Program-made: the position numbers and the translations under genes
Assembly (NCBI RefSeq): GCF_010550695.1
Contig: NZ_JAAGOB010000008.1
Location: forward strand, 239,540-303,539
DNA length: 64,000 nucleotides
Origin: Phytoactinopolyspora alkaliphila
Lineage (GTDB): Bacteria; Actinomycetota; Actinomycetes; Jiangellales; Jiangellaceae
Direction: 5' to 3'
Shown: positions 52,585 through 62,418 of the stretch, one piece after another
How the letters are laid out: each line of letters begins with the position of its first letter
How positions within the stretch are numbered: position 1 is the first letter of the stretch
Notes under the pieces: generated by a model
What the model saw: only the letters and a program-made list of their open reading frames with translations
Told to the model about the DNA's origin: nothing
Database searches by the model: none

Positions 52585-55146
52585 ATGGACTCCATGGGTA
52601 AGCCCGACAAGCTCGGCGAGTACCGGCAGAAGCGCTCGTTCGATCAAACCCCCGAACCCAGCGGCGACCGCGGCGGCCGGGCCGAGGGTGACGGAGACGA
52701 CAGCGCTGGCCGCCGGTTCGTCATCCAGGAGCACCATGCCCGCCGGTTGCACTGGGACCTGCGGCTGGAGCGTGACGGCGTGCTGGTTTCCTGGGCGCTG
52801 CCGCGCGGCCTGCCCGACGACCCGCGACACAACCGGCTCGCCGTGCACACCGAGGACCATCCCCTCGAATACCTCACCTTCGAAGGCGAGATCCCCGCGG
52901 GCGAGTACGGCGGCGGGTCGATGACCGTCTGGGACCAGGGCACCTACGAGGCCGAGAAGTTCCGCGACGACGAGGTCATCATGCGCCTGCACGGGGAACG
53001 GGCCACGGGCAAGTTCGCCCTGTTCCAGACCGGCAAGGGGCAGGATGCGAAGAACTGGCTGATCCACCGGATGGATCCGCCGGACGTCGGCCAGGATGCG
53101 ATGCCCGAGGCCGTCGAGCCGATGAAGGCGACGCTGTCGGAGCTCCCGGCGGACGAGGACGGCTGGGGCTTCGAAGTGAAGTGGGACGGTGTGCGGGCGG
53201 TCGCGTACGGCGAGCGCGGCCGGGTCCGGCTGGTCAACCGGAACGGCCGGGACGTCACCCAGCAGTACCCCGAGATCGCGCCGCTGGCTCGCCAGCTCGG
53301 CTCGCGCCGGGTGATCCTCGACGGCGAGCTCGTCGCATTCGACCAGGGCCGGCCCAGTTTCGAGAAGCTGCAGTCCCGGATCAACGTGGGTGCCGAGGCG
53401 AAGGTGCGCCAGCGCCAGCGCGACGTCCCGGTCACGTACGTCATCTTCGACCTGATGTACGTGGACGGCAGGTCGCTGCTGCGGGCCGGGTACGAGGAGC
53501 GTCGCCGGGAGCTTGAAGCGCTGGACCTGGGCGGTGCCAGCTGGCAGGTGCCCGGGTATCACCGCGAGGACGGCCGTGCTCTGCTCGAGGCAACGCGCGA
53601 GCAGGGTATCGAAGGTGTCATCGCCAAGCGCCTGAACAGCGTGTACCAGCCGGGCCGGCGCACCCGCGACTGGCTGAAGGTGAAGAACCACGTCCGTCAG
53701 GAGGTGGTGATCGGCGGATGGACGTCCGGCCAGGGTCAGCGCAAGGACGAGCTTGGCGCGCTGCTGGCCGGCTACTACGACGACGACGGTTCCGCGCTGC
53801 GCTACGCGGGCAAGGTCGGCACCGGGTTCGACGCGAAGACACTGAAAATGCTCCGCCGGCGCCTGGACCCGCTCAAGCGCGCCGACAGCCCGTTCACCGG
53901 GCGCCAGCCGCAGCCCAAGGACACCACGTTCGTCGACCCGGTGCTGGTCTGCGAGGTCGAGTTCGCCGAGTGGACGAATTCCGGGACCATGCGGCAACCC
54001 GCGTACCGGGGGATGCGCGACGACAAGCCGCCGGAGGAGGTGGTACGCGAGCAGCAGGCGCCGCCGCCCGAGACCACCGAGCACCCGGCTGGTGAAGACG
54101 AGGCCGCCGGCGAGGGCGCGGCAGGAGACGACCCCGCCGTCGAGGGCCGGGCTGGCGAGGATCGGACCGACGCGGACGGTGACGCGGCGGATTCGAGCGG
54201 GCGGACGAAGCAACGCGCGCGCGGCGGTACGCTCCCCGAAGGACAGGTGAGCGTCGAGGGCAAGCGGCTCAAACTGTCCAACCTGGACAAGGTGTTCTAT
54301 CCGAAGACTGGGACGACCAAGGGCGAGGTGGTCGAGTACTACGTGAACGCCGCCCCGGCTCTGCTCCCCCACCTGCGAGGCCGGCCGCTGACCATGAAGC
54401 GCTACCCGGACGGCGTGGAGGGCCAGCACTTCTACGAGAAGCAGTGCCCGTCGCACCGGCCGGACTGGGTGTCCATCGCGCCCATCTGGAGCGACAGCAA
54501 CGACCGCGAGGTGGAGTATTGCCTGATCCAGGACCTGCCCACGCTGGTATGGGCAGCGAACCTCGCCGACCTGGAGATGCACACCATGCTGGCGCGCGCG
54601 GACGACGTCGGCTGCCCCACGCAGATCGTGTTCGATCTGGATCCCGGCGACGGCGTCGGCCTGGTGGAGTGCGCGAAGGTCGCCACCTGGCTGCGGGACC
54701 TGCTCGGCAACGTCGACCTGGAAGCGATGGTCAAGTCGTCGGGCTCGAAGGGCCTGCACGTCGCCGTTCCGCTCAACACACCGGTCACCTACGACGACAC
54801 CAAACCGTTCGCCCATGCCGTGGCGCAACTGGCCGAGCGGGAAAACCCCGACGACGTCGTCTCCCGGATGACCAAGGCCCGGCGGCAGGGCAAGGTGTTC
54901 GTCGACTGGAGCCAGAACACCGAGCACAAGACCACTGTCGCCCCGTTCTCGCTGCGTGCCCGCGAGCGGCCCACCGTGGCGGTTCCGCTCTCCTGGCCGG
55001 AGGTGGAGGCGGTGGCGAACGGCGACACGCGCCCGGAGTCGCTGGTGCTGGAGGCCTGGGAGGTGCTAGAACAGCTCGACGAGCGGACGGCGCTGTTCGA
55101 GCCCGTGCTTGAGCTCGAGCAGGAGCTTCCGCGGCTTTCCGGCTGA
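52585..55146 (+). CDS. ligD: Multidomain DNA ligase D (PE-LIG-POL order)
   Basis: An 853-residue protein. The phosphoesterase domain (about 43-165) has FVIQEHHARRLHWDLRLE. The ligase domain (about 180-480) has the nucleotidyl-transfer motif FEVKWDGVRAV (Lys about 199) and LDGELVAF. An acidic Gly/Ala-rich linker is followed by the primase-polymerase domain (about 555-850) with HLRGRPLTMKRYPDG, FDLDPGDG and SGSKGLHV. It repairs double-strand breaks with Ku. The PE-LIG-POL order resembles Pseudomonas LigD, not the POL-PE-LIG of mycobacteria. The ATG at 52585 or 52594 is the start. Confidence 0.94.
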   Translation: MDSMGKPDKLGEYRQKRSFDQTPEPSGDRGGRAEGDGDDSAGRRFVIQEHHARRLHWDLRLERDGVLVSWALPRGLPDDPRHNRLAVHTEDHPLEYLTFEGEIPAGEYGGGSMTVWDQGTYEAEKFRDDEVIMRLHGERATGKFALFQTGKGQDAKNWLIHRMDPPDVGQDAMPEAVEPMKATLSELPADEDGWGFEVKWDGVRAVAYGERGRVRLVNRNGRDVTQQYPEIAPLARQLGSRRVILDGELVAFDQGRPSFEKLQSRINVGAEAKVRQRQRDVPVTYVIFDLMYVDGRSLLRAGYEERRRELEALDLGGASWQVPGYHREDGRALLEATREQGIEGVIAKRLNSVYQPGRRTRDWLKVKNHVRQEVVIGGWTSGQGQRKDELGALLAGYYDDDGSALRYAGKVGTGFDAKTLKMLRRRLDPLKRADSPFTGRQPQPKDTTFVDPVLVCEVEFAEWTNSGTMRQPAYRGMRDDKPPEEVVREQQAPPPETTEHPAGEDEAAGEGAAGDDPAVEGRAGEDRTDADGDAADSSGRTKQRARGGTLPEGQVSVEGKRLKLSNLDKVFYPKTGTTKGEVVEYYVNAAPALLPHLRGRPLTMKRYPDGVEGQHFYEKQCPSHRPDWVSIAPIWSDSNDREVEYCLIQDLPTLVWAANLADLEMHTMLARADDVGCPTQIVFDLDPGDGVGLVECAKVATWLRDLLGNVDLEAMVKSSGSKGLHVAVPLNTPVTYDDTKPFAHAVAQLAERENPDDVVSRMTKARRQGKVFVDWSQNTEHKTTVAPFSLRARERPTVAVPLSWPEVEAVANGDTRPESLVLEAWEVLEQLDERTALFEPVLELEQELPRLSG

Positions 55147-55191
55147 CGCCGGCCCAGCATGTGACATCCCTGCTGCGGTATGGCCGACGGT

Positions 55192-55998
55192 ATGCCCGAG
55201 CTTCCGGACGTCGAGGGGTTCCGGCGCGTCCTCCGCCGCGCCGCCGGTCACCCCGTCGAGGCGGTCGACGTCAGTGACGCCGGCGTGCTTCGTGACGCCA
55301 GCACCGCCGACTTTCGGCGGAGCCTGACAGGACTCGCGTTCGGCACACCCCGCAGGCTCGGCAAGTGGCTCGTCGCACCGATGCATGCGCCGGGACGGAG
55401 ACACCGCACCGACGAGCCCAGTGTCGTCTTTCATTTCGGCATGACCGGCGAGCTCCTCTGGTGCCCGGGAGAGCCGGATTCCCGGCACCCGCACGACCGC
55501 GTGGTCTTCGTCACCGGCGCCGGTGAGCTGTGCTTTCGCGACCTGCGCAAGCTACAGGGACTGCGGCTCGCGCACGAGGATGCCGCTTGCGACGAGATCC
55601 TCGCCGGCACCGGCCCCGACGCCGAGGCGATCGGCCTCGAGGACTTCCGCGGACGGCTGGGCGCCACGAGGCGGCAGGTCAAGACCGCGCTGATGGACCA
55701 ATCCACGGTTGCCGGGCTCGGCAACCTCCTCGTCGACGAGATCCTCTGGCGGGCACGTCTCCATCCCACGACACCGACCCGTGCCCTCGCCGACGACGAC
55801 TGGCGGCACCTGCACCGCCGAATGCGTTCCACGGTGCGTGCGGCGATACCCACCGGCCGGGTGCCACCTCGGTCGTCGTGGCTCACCGGAAGGCGCGACC
55901 AGGACGGCTCCACCTGCCCACGGTGCGGCACCCCCGTGCGGCGCACCCGCGTGGGCGGCCGCGCCACGGTCTGGTGCCCACGCTGCCAGCCGTCCTGA
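55192..55998 (+). CDS. Fpg/Nei-family DNA glycosylase/AP lyase
   Basis: A 268-residue protein. The catalytic N-terminal Pro and Glu are in MPELPDVEGF, which requires the start at the ATG 55192; an in-frame ATG four codons earlier would bury Pro2. GKWL holds the conserved Lys, STVAGLGNLLVDEILWRA is the H2TH helix, and CPRCG with CPRCQ is the C-terminal zinc finger. It excises oxidised bases and cuts the backbone. It lies right after ligD and may be expressed with it. Confidence 0.9.
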   Translation: MPELPDVEGFRRVLRRAAGHPVEAVDVSDAGVLRDASTADFRRSLTGLAFGTPRRLGKWLVAPMHAPGRRHRTDEPSVVFHFGMTGELLWCPGEPDSRHPHDRVVFVTGAGELCFRDLRKLQGLRLAHEDAACDEILAGTGPDAEAIGLEDFRGRLGATRRQVKTALMDQSTVAGLGNLLVDEILWRARLHPTTPTRALADDDWRHLHRRMRSTVRAAIPTGRVPPRSSWLTGRRDQDGSTCPRCGTPVRRTRVGGRATVWCPRCQPS

Positions 55999-56097
55999 CC
56001 GCCTCCGCTGCCAGCTGTCCTGCTCCACCGCGGCCGTGCGCGGCCCCAGGTGTGCCCGCTGGAGGACGGGGTAATGGAACGGCGGTTACACAAATGT

Positions 56098-56126
56098 TTG
56101 ACAAAGCAAGTTCAAAGGCGTCACAT
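56098..56126 (+). promoter_or_regulatory. Promoter for the small acidic protein
   Basis: A perfect TTGACA (56098-56103) and TCACAT (56121-56126) are 17 bp apart in an AT-richer patch. Confidence 0.5.
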
Positions 56127-56145
56127 TGGCATGAGGAGGACGGTC

Positions 56146-56331
56146 ATGGGCGGAAAATATAAGGGCAAGCACGTCGCGGGCAATATCGACCGCCCGGAGG
56201 CGATCAGTGACGACGCAGGCGACGAGCAGGAAGACGACACGCGGCTCGACCTCGGTTCCGGTGACGGGACCACGGAGGCCGGCGATTCGCAGCACGCGCC
56301 GGAAGAGATCAAGGACGGCTACCCGTCCTGA
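56146..56331 (+). CDS. Small acidic hydrophilic protein
   Basis: A 61-residue protein, MGGKYKGKH at the start, then Asp/Glu-rich (DDAGDEQEDDTRLDLGSGDG). AGGAGG lies 6-8 bases before this ATG and a strong promoter is upstream, which sets it apart from noise. It is predicted disordered, with no family recognised. It is in convergent order with dgt. Confidence 0.6.
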   Translation: MGGKYKGKHVAGNIDRPEAISDDAGDEQEDDTRLDLGSGDGTTEAGDSQHAPEEIKDGYPS

Positions 56332-56352
56332 GCTGCTGATCCTGGTCAGCTC
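56330..56352. terminator. Hairpin overlapping two stop codons
   Basis: GAGCTG (56330-56335) pairs with CAGCTC (56347-56352), in the gap between the small-protein and dgt stops. Confidence 0.4.
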
Positions 56353-57572
56353 TTCAGCCTGGAGTGCAGCAAGTACGCCGAGGCGTCGGTCAGCGAGGCG
56401 ACCTGGTCGACGATGACGCGCAGGCGTGCGTCGTCGGCGGCGCTGTCGGCCCAGTCCTCACGGAACGTCGGTTCCAGCGCCTCCGGCGCCCGATCCCACA
56501 GCTGACCGGCCAGCTCTTCCACGAGTTCGCGCTGGTCTCCGTACGTCTCGGCCCGGTCGCGCGAGGTCATCACATACGTAGCCGCCAGCCCTTTCAGCAC
56601 GGCCACCTCCAGCCGGGTGTGGTGGGGCACGCACAGGTCGGCCGCATAGCGGGTCAGCCGGCCGTGCCCGTACGCCTCATGCGTCGCGCGCTGTGCCGCC
56701 TCGCTGAACCGTCCGATGAGCTGGCTGGTCATGTCCTTCAGAGCGGCGAGGCCGGAACGCCGGCCGTCGTAGACCTCCACCCAGAACGAGCAGGCCCGAA
56801 GGCGGTCCAGCGTCTCCAGGATCTCCTCGACATCGATCTCCGGCAGATACCACTCCTGGGTCAGCAGCGCGAACCACTCCCGTTCGCCGGCGTCGTCGAG
56901 GACGCGGGACGGCTCCAGCCAACCCGCCACGATCGCGTCCTCGACGTCGTGCACGCAATAGGCGACGTCGTCGGCGAAATCCATGACCTGCGCCTCCAGG
57001 CAGCGCCGCTCGTCCGGGGCGCCGGTCCGCAACCAGCTGAAGACGGCGAGGTCGTCCTCGTACACACCGAACTTCCTCGGGTGCGCGTCGCCGCGCGGCC
57101 ACGGATACTTCGTCGCGGCGTCCAGGCTGGCCCGGGTCAGGTTCAGCCCCGCCGAGCGCCCGTCCGGATGCGCCGCCTTGGCTTCCAGCCGGCTCAGCAA
57201 CCGCAGGGTCTGCGCGTTGCCCTCGAAACCGCCGATGTCGCGAGCGACCTGGTCGAGGGCAGCCTCACCGTTGTGCCCGAACGGCGGGTGCCCGATGTCG
57301 TGCGCCAGGCAGGCGGCGTCGACGACATCGGGGTCGCAGCCGAGCGCCATCCCGAGCTCCCGGCCCACCTGCGCCACTTCGAGCGAGTGCGTCAGGCGGT
57401 TGCGGACGAAATCGTCGCTGCCGGGCGAGACGACCTGCGTCTTGGCGGCGAGCCGCCGCAGCGAGGCGGAATGCAGCACCCGGGCCCGGTCCCGGGCGAA
57501 GTCGGTGCGCGACGAGCGCTTCTCGGGCTCGGGTGCCCAGCGTTCGCGGTCTGCATCCTCATAGACGTTCAT
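56346..57572 (-). CDS. dgt: Deoxyguanosinetriphosphate triphosphohydrolase-like HD protein
   Basis: A 408-residue HD-domain protein. [34 protein letters not shown] and [10 protein letters not shown] hold the metal-binding His-Asp ligands. The family cuts dNTPs (mostly dGTP) to nucleoside and tripolyphosphate. The ATG at 57572 is chosen; the frame opens 24 codons earlier without a ribosome site. In most actinobacteria dgt lies next to dnaG; here 9.3 kb separate them and they face each other. Confidence 0.92.
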   Translation of the reverse strand: MNVYEDADRERWAPEPEKRSSRTDFARDRARVLHSASLRRLAAKTQVVSPGSDDFVRNRLTHSLEVAQVGRELGMALGCDPDVVDAACLAHDIGHPPFGHNGEAALDQVARDIGGFEGNAQTLRLLSRLEAKAAHPDGRSAGLNLTRASLDAATKYPWPRGDAHPRKFGVYEDDLAVFSWLRTGAPDERRCLEAQVMDFADDVAYCVHDVEDAIVAGWLEPSRVLDDAGEREWFALLTQEWYLPEIDVEEILETLDRLRACSFWVEVYDGRRSGLAALKDMTSQLIGRFSEAAQRATHEAYGHGRLTRYAADLCVPHHTRLEVAVLKGLAATYVMTSRDRAETYGDQRELVEELAGQLWDRAPEALEPTFREDWADSAADDARLRVIVDQVASLTDASAYLLHSRLKS

Positions 57573-57666
57573 CGATGCCGACCTTACCCAGTTCACCTGT
57601 GTCCGGTGTCGCCGAACCACGACAGCTGCGACAATCAGGCTCATTCAGATGAGGAGGGGTGGTGCG

Positions 57667-58887
57667 GTGAACCTGGCACGGCGATACGCGGTGGTGGGAG
57701 GCGGGATCATCGGCGCCGCCGTCGCACGGGCGATCAGCCTGTTCCACCAGCCGGCGCACGTGAGCGTGCTGGAGAAGGAGCCCACTCCGGGCCTGCACCA
57801 GACCGGCCGGAACAGCGGCGTGGTTCACGCCGGTCTCTACTACACGCCTGGTTCGGCCAAGGCCCGCTTCGCCCGCCGCGGCATCGGCCTGCTGCGCGCC
57901 TACTGCGACGAGCACGGCCTCACCTATGACGAGTGCGGCAAGGTGCTCGTCGCCCTGACCGACCAGGATCGCCGCCGGCTGGCCGACATCGAGGCTCGGG
58001 CGAAGGCCAACGGTGTGCCGGGGATCCGCATGCTCGATGCGGACCAGATCCGCGAGATCGAACCGCATGTCAGCGGCATCGCCGGCCTGCACTCCCCCAC
58101 CACCGCAATTGTCGACTTCGCTGCTGTGGCCCGGCAAATGCTGGAGGAAGCCGCGGAAGCCGGTGCCGACGTGCGCACCGGCGTGGACGTCACCGGCTTC
58201 CGGGAGGTGGCCGGCGAAGTGCACGTGTCCGGGCGCGACGCCCAGGCTGGGGCAGCACAGGTGCTCGGCGCCTTCGACTACGTGGTCATCTGCGCGGGTC
58301 TGCACGCGGACCGGCTGGCGCGGCTGGCCGGCGACGACGAGTACCCCCGGATCGTCCCGTTCCGGGGTGAGTTCGCAGCGCTGCGCGATGATCGCCGGCA
58401 CCTGGTCAACGGGCTGGTCTACCCGGTGCCCGACCCGCGCTACCCGTTTCTCGGCGTCCACCTCACCAAGCGGGTGAACGGCGGCGTCCTCATCGGCCCC
58501 AATGCGGTGCTGGCGCTGGCACGCGAAGGATACGGCAGAGGTCAGATCGATATCCGGGAGCTCGGCCGGCTCGCGGGCTGGGCCGGGTTCCGCCGGTTCG
58601 CCAGGAAGAACTGGCGCACCGGCGTGCGCGAGGTCTACGGGTCGGTCAGCCGCCGCGCCTTCGTCAGCGCCGCGCGCCGCTACGTCCCGGAGCTGCGTCT
58701 CGACGACGTTGTCCCCGCGCCGGCCGGCGTGCGCGCACAGGCCATGGACGCCGACGGCACCCTCGTGGACGACTTCCGGGTGAGCCGGCGAGGGCGGATC
58801 CTGTGTGTGCGCAATGCACCGTCACCCGCCGCCACCGCCGCCCTGGCCATCGCCGACGACATCCTCACCGAACTCCACCGCGAGTAA
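57667..58887 (+). CDS. lhgO: L-2-hydroxyglutarate oxidase-like FAD protein
   Basis: A 406-residue DAO-superfamily protein: ARRYAVVGGGIIGAAVARAI at the N-terminus, HQTGRNSGVVHAGLYYTPG and VDFAAVARQMLEEA, the LhgO pattern. It oxidises L-2-hydroxyglutarate to 2-oxoglutarate, passing electrons to the membrane quinone pool in known members. AGGAGG lies 8 bases before the GTG at 57667, which fixes the start. Confidence 0.87.
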   Translation: MNLARRYAVVGGGIIGAAVARAISLFHQPAHVSVLEKEPTPGLHQTGRNSGVVHAGLYYTPGSAKARFARRGIGLLRAYCDEHGLTYDECGKVLVALTDQDRRRLADIEARAKANGVPGIRMLDADQIREIEPHVSGIAGLHSPTTAIVDFAAVARQMLEEAAEAGADVRTGVDVTGFREVAGEVHVSGRDAQAGAAQVLGAFDYVVICAGLHADRLARLAGDDEYPRIVPFRGEFAALRDDRRHLVNGLVYPVPDPRYPFLGVHLTKRVNGGVLIGPNAVLALAREGYGRGQIDIRELGRLAGWAGFRRFARKNWRTGVREVYGSVSRRAFVSAARRYVPELRLDDVVPAPAGVRAQAMDADGTLVDDFRVSRRGRILCVRNAPSPAATAALAIADDILTELHRE

Positions 58888-58911
58888 GCGCGCGCAGCAC
58901 CCCCCCACTCC

Positions 58912-59056
58912 GCCACTTCGTCACCTGATCGTCGATGTGTCGTCTGATCGTCACGGTGGGGACAATCAGACGACGCACCGCGCTCCTGACGGCGAGAATT
59001 GTCAGCTGATCTCGTCTCGCATGGTGAACGCGACACGATCAGGTGGCAAAGTGCCG
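58912..59056. terminator. Nested hairpins in the lhgO-aceB convergent gap
   Basis: The inner stem GTCGTCTGAT (58939-58948) and ATCAGACGAC (58965-58974) is perfect. An outer pair around 58912-58934 and 59030-59056 matches over about 21 bases with a few mismatches. The 240-bp gap has no gene. Confidence 0.55.
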
Positions 59057-59127
59057 CCCTCATGTGGATCTTGGTCATCTGATCCATCCTGAGGACGAGC
59101 CGCGGCCGGAGCCTACGGCAGCCACGA

Positions 59128-60822
59128 TCACACGTAATACGCGTACGCCGGCACCGTGAGGAAGGTGGGGTAGTCCGGCGCCAGCGCCACCTGCTCGAAC
59201 AGTTCGCGGGCCTGCTCGATGCGCCGGGAGCGGGCGTCGTCGTTCCCGGCCTCCGCAAGAAGTGCGTCGGTCTCCTCGGCGACGATCCCCGCGACCAGCT
59301 CGTGGGTGATCAAGGTGCCGTCCTCGACGGCGGCCTCCGCGTCGATCCACTGCCAGATCTGGGACCGGGAGATCTCCGCGGTGGCGGCGTCCTCCATGAG
59401 GCCGAAGATCCCCACTGCGCCTCGGCCGCCGAACCACGCCTCCAGGTACCGCAACGCCACGGCCACATTGGCCCGCAGGCCGGCGTGGGTGATCCGGCCA
59501 GGGGTCTCCTCGATCCGCAGCAGGTCGGCGGCACGGACGACGACGTCCTCGCGCTGCCGTTCGATCTGGTGCGGGCGCTCGCCGAGGACGTCGTCGAACA
59601 CCTCGCGGACCGCCCCGACCATGCCCGGATGCGCCACCCAGGAGCCGTCGAACCCGTCGCCGGCCTCACGCCCCTTGTCCTCGCGGACCTTCGCGAAGAC
59701 CTCGCCATTCGCTGCCGGGTCCTTCGACGGGATGAACGCCGACATACCGCCGATCGCGTGGGCGCCGCGCCCGTGGCAGGTGCGCACGAGCAGTTCGGTG
59801 TACGCACGCATGAACGGCACGGTCATGGTGACGGCGGAGCGGTCCGGCAAGACGAACCGGCCGCCGCGGGTCCGGAAGTTCTTGATCAGCGAGAAGATGT
59901 AGTCCCAGCGCCCGGCGTTCAGCCCGGCGGAGTGTTCCCGCAGCTCGAAGAGGATCTCCTCCATCTCGAACGCTGCGGTCACCGTCTCGATGAGTACCGT
60001 GGCACGGATCGTGCCGCGGGGCAGGCCAAGCGCTTCCTGGGCGTCGAGGAACACGTCGTTCCACAGCCGCGCCTCCAGGTGACTCTCCAGCTTCGGCAGG
60101 TAGAAGTACGGTCCCGTGCCACGGGCGAGAAGCTCGTGGGCGTTGTGGAAGAAGTACAGCCCGAAGTCCACGAGCGCGCCCACCATGGGCTCTCGCTCGA
60201 TCCGCAGGTGCTTCTCGGTCAGGTGCCACCCGCGCGGACGGACCACGATGGTGGGTGTGGTGTCGCCCAGCTCGTAGCGCTTGCCCTCCGGGCTGGTGTA
60301 GTCGATGGTGCGGCGCACGGCGTCGTGCAGGTTGATCTGGCCGCCGATCACGTTTGCCCAGTGCGGCGTGTTGGCGTCCTCGAGGTCGGCAAGCCACACC
60401 TTGGCGCCAGAGTTGAGCGCATTGATGGTCATCTTGCGCTCGGTGGGCCCGGTGATCTCGACCCGCCGGTCCTCCAGGCCGGGCGCGGGCAGCGCCACCC
60501 TCCAGGCGGGATCCTCCCGGATGGCACGGGTCTCAGGCAGGAAGTCCAGGTCCTGTCCCCCGGCGATGCGGTCGCGGCGCAGCTGCCGTTCCGCGAGCAG
60601 GTCGGCGCGGCGGCCCGCGAAGCGCACATGCAGGTCGGCCAGGAACCGCAGCGCCTCCGGGGTGAGGATCTCCTCCTGGCGCGGCACCGGCGGCCCGGCC
60701 AGGTCGACCGGGCCGGACGGCGGCACGGGTCCGGTCCCGGTGCGCTGCCGCGGCCCGGAAGCGTTCCCTGTGCGCGTGGTGATCTCGTCGTTGGTCATCT
60801 CGTTCATCATGTCGGTCGTCAA
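59128..60822 (-). CDS. aceB: Malate synthase A
   Basis: A 564-residue enzyme. [48 protein letters not shown] and [12 protein letters not shown] are the standard blocks of isoform A, complete to the end at AYAYYV. It condenses glyoxylate with acetyl-CoA to malate. The TTG at 60822 has AGGAG 10 bases upstream and is the likely start; an ATG four codons later is an alternative. The isocitrate lyase gene is directly upstream, but frameshifted. Confidence 0.93.
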   Translation of the reverse strand: MTTDMMNEMTNDEITTRTGNASGPRQRTGTGPVPPSGPVDLAGPPVPRQEEILTPEALRFLADLHVRFAGRRADLLAERQLRRDRIAGGQDLDFLPETRAIREDPAWRVALPAPGLEDRRVEITGPTERKMTINALNSGAKVWLADLEDANTPHWANVIGGQINLHDAVRRTIDYTSPEGKRYELGDTTPTIVVRPRGWHLTEKHLRIEREPMVGALVDFGLYFFHNAHELLARGTGPYFYLPKLESHLEARLWNDVFLDAQEALGLPRGTIRATVLIETVTAAFEMEEILFELREHSAGLNAGRWDYIFSLIKNFRTRGGRFVLPDRSAVTMTVPFMRAYTELLVRTCHGRGAHAIGGMSAFIPSKDPAANGEVFAKVREDKGREAGDGFDGSWVAHPGMVGAVREVFDDVLGERPHQIERQREDVVVRAADLLRIEETPGRITHAGLRANVAVALRYLEAWFGGRGAVGIFGLMEDAATAEISRSQIWQWIDAEAAVEDGTLITHELVAGIVAEETDALLAEAGNDDARSRRIEQARELFEQVALAPDYPTFLTVPAYAYYV

Positions 60823-60898
60823 CTCGTTCGTCTCCTTCGGGTGGCCGGTTGAGCACGTAGCATGCGAGCCGTCGGTGATCCGGACGGCACTCGGAAGC

Positions 60899-62267
<1,369 letters not shown>

Positions 62268-62418
62268 GTCTCACTCCTTGCTCCTGGCTGCCGTTCCGGT
62301 ACAGTCGGGCAACGGCGATGGGTGAACTTTGGCTCTAAAGACACTCTGCTGGCATCTACGTCTCGGGTTCCAGCGGTATCTGCGGTGAACTACCTTGATT
62401 TTTCACAGGAGCGAAAGA
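62268..62418. promoter_or_regulatory. Divergent aceA-ramB control region
   Basis: A 151-bp gap with both ribosome sites (AGGAG before each start). GGTGAACT occurs twice (62321-62328 and 62384-62391), 63 bp apart, and could be a binding half-site. I cannot match a RamB consensus with confidence. Confidence 0.4.

Noticed and set aside
52564..54927. A 787-codon minus-strand open frame opposite ligD
   Set aside because: Shadow of the ligD codon bias; the plus strand encodes a complete three-domain LigD.
56364..57929. A plus-strand open frame of 521 codons over dgt and lhgO
   Set aside because: Overlaps two well-supported genes in other frames; no domain in its translation.
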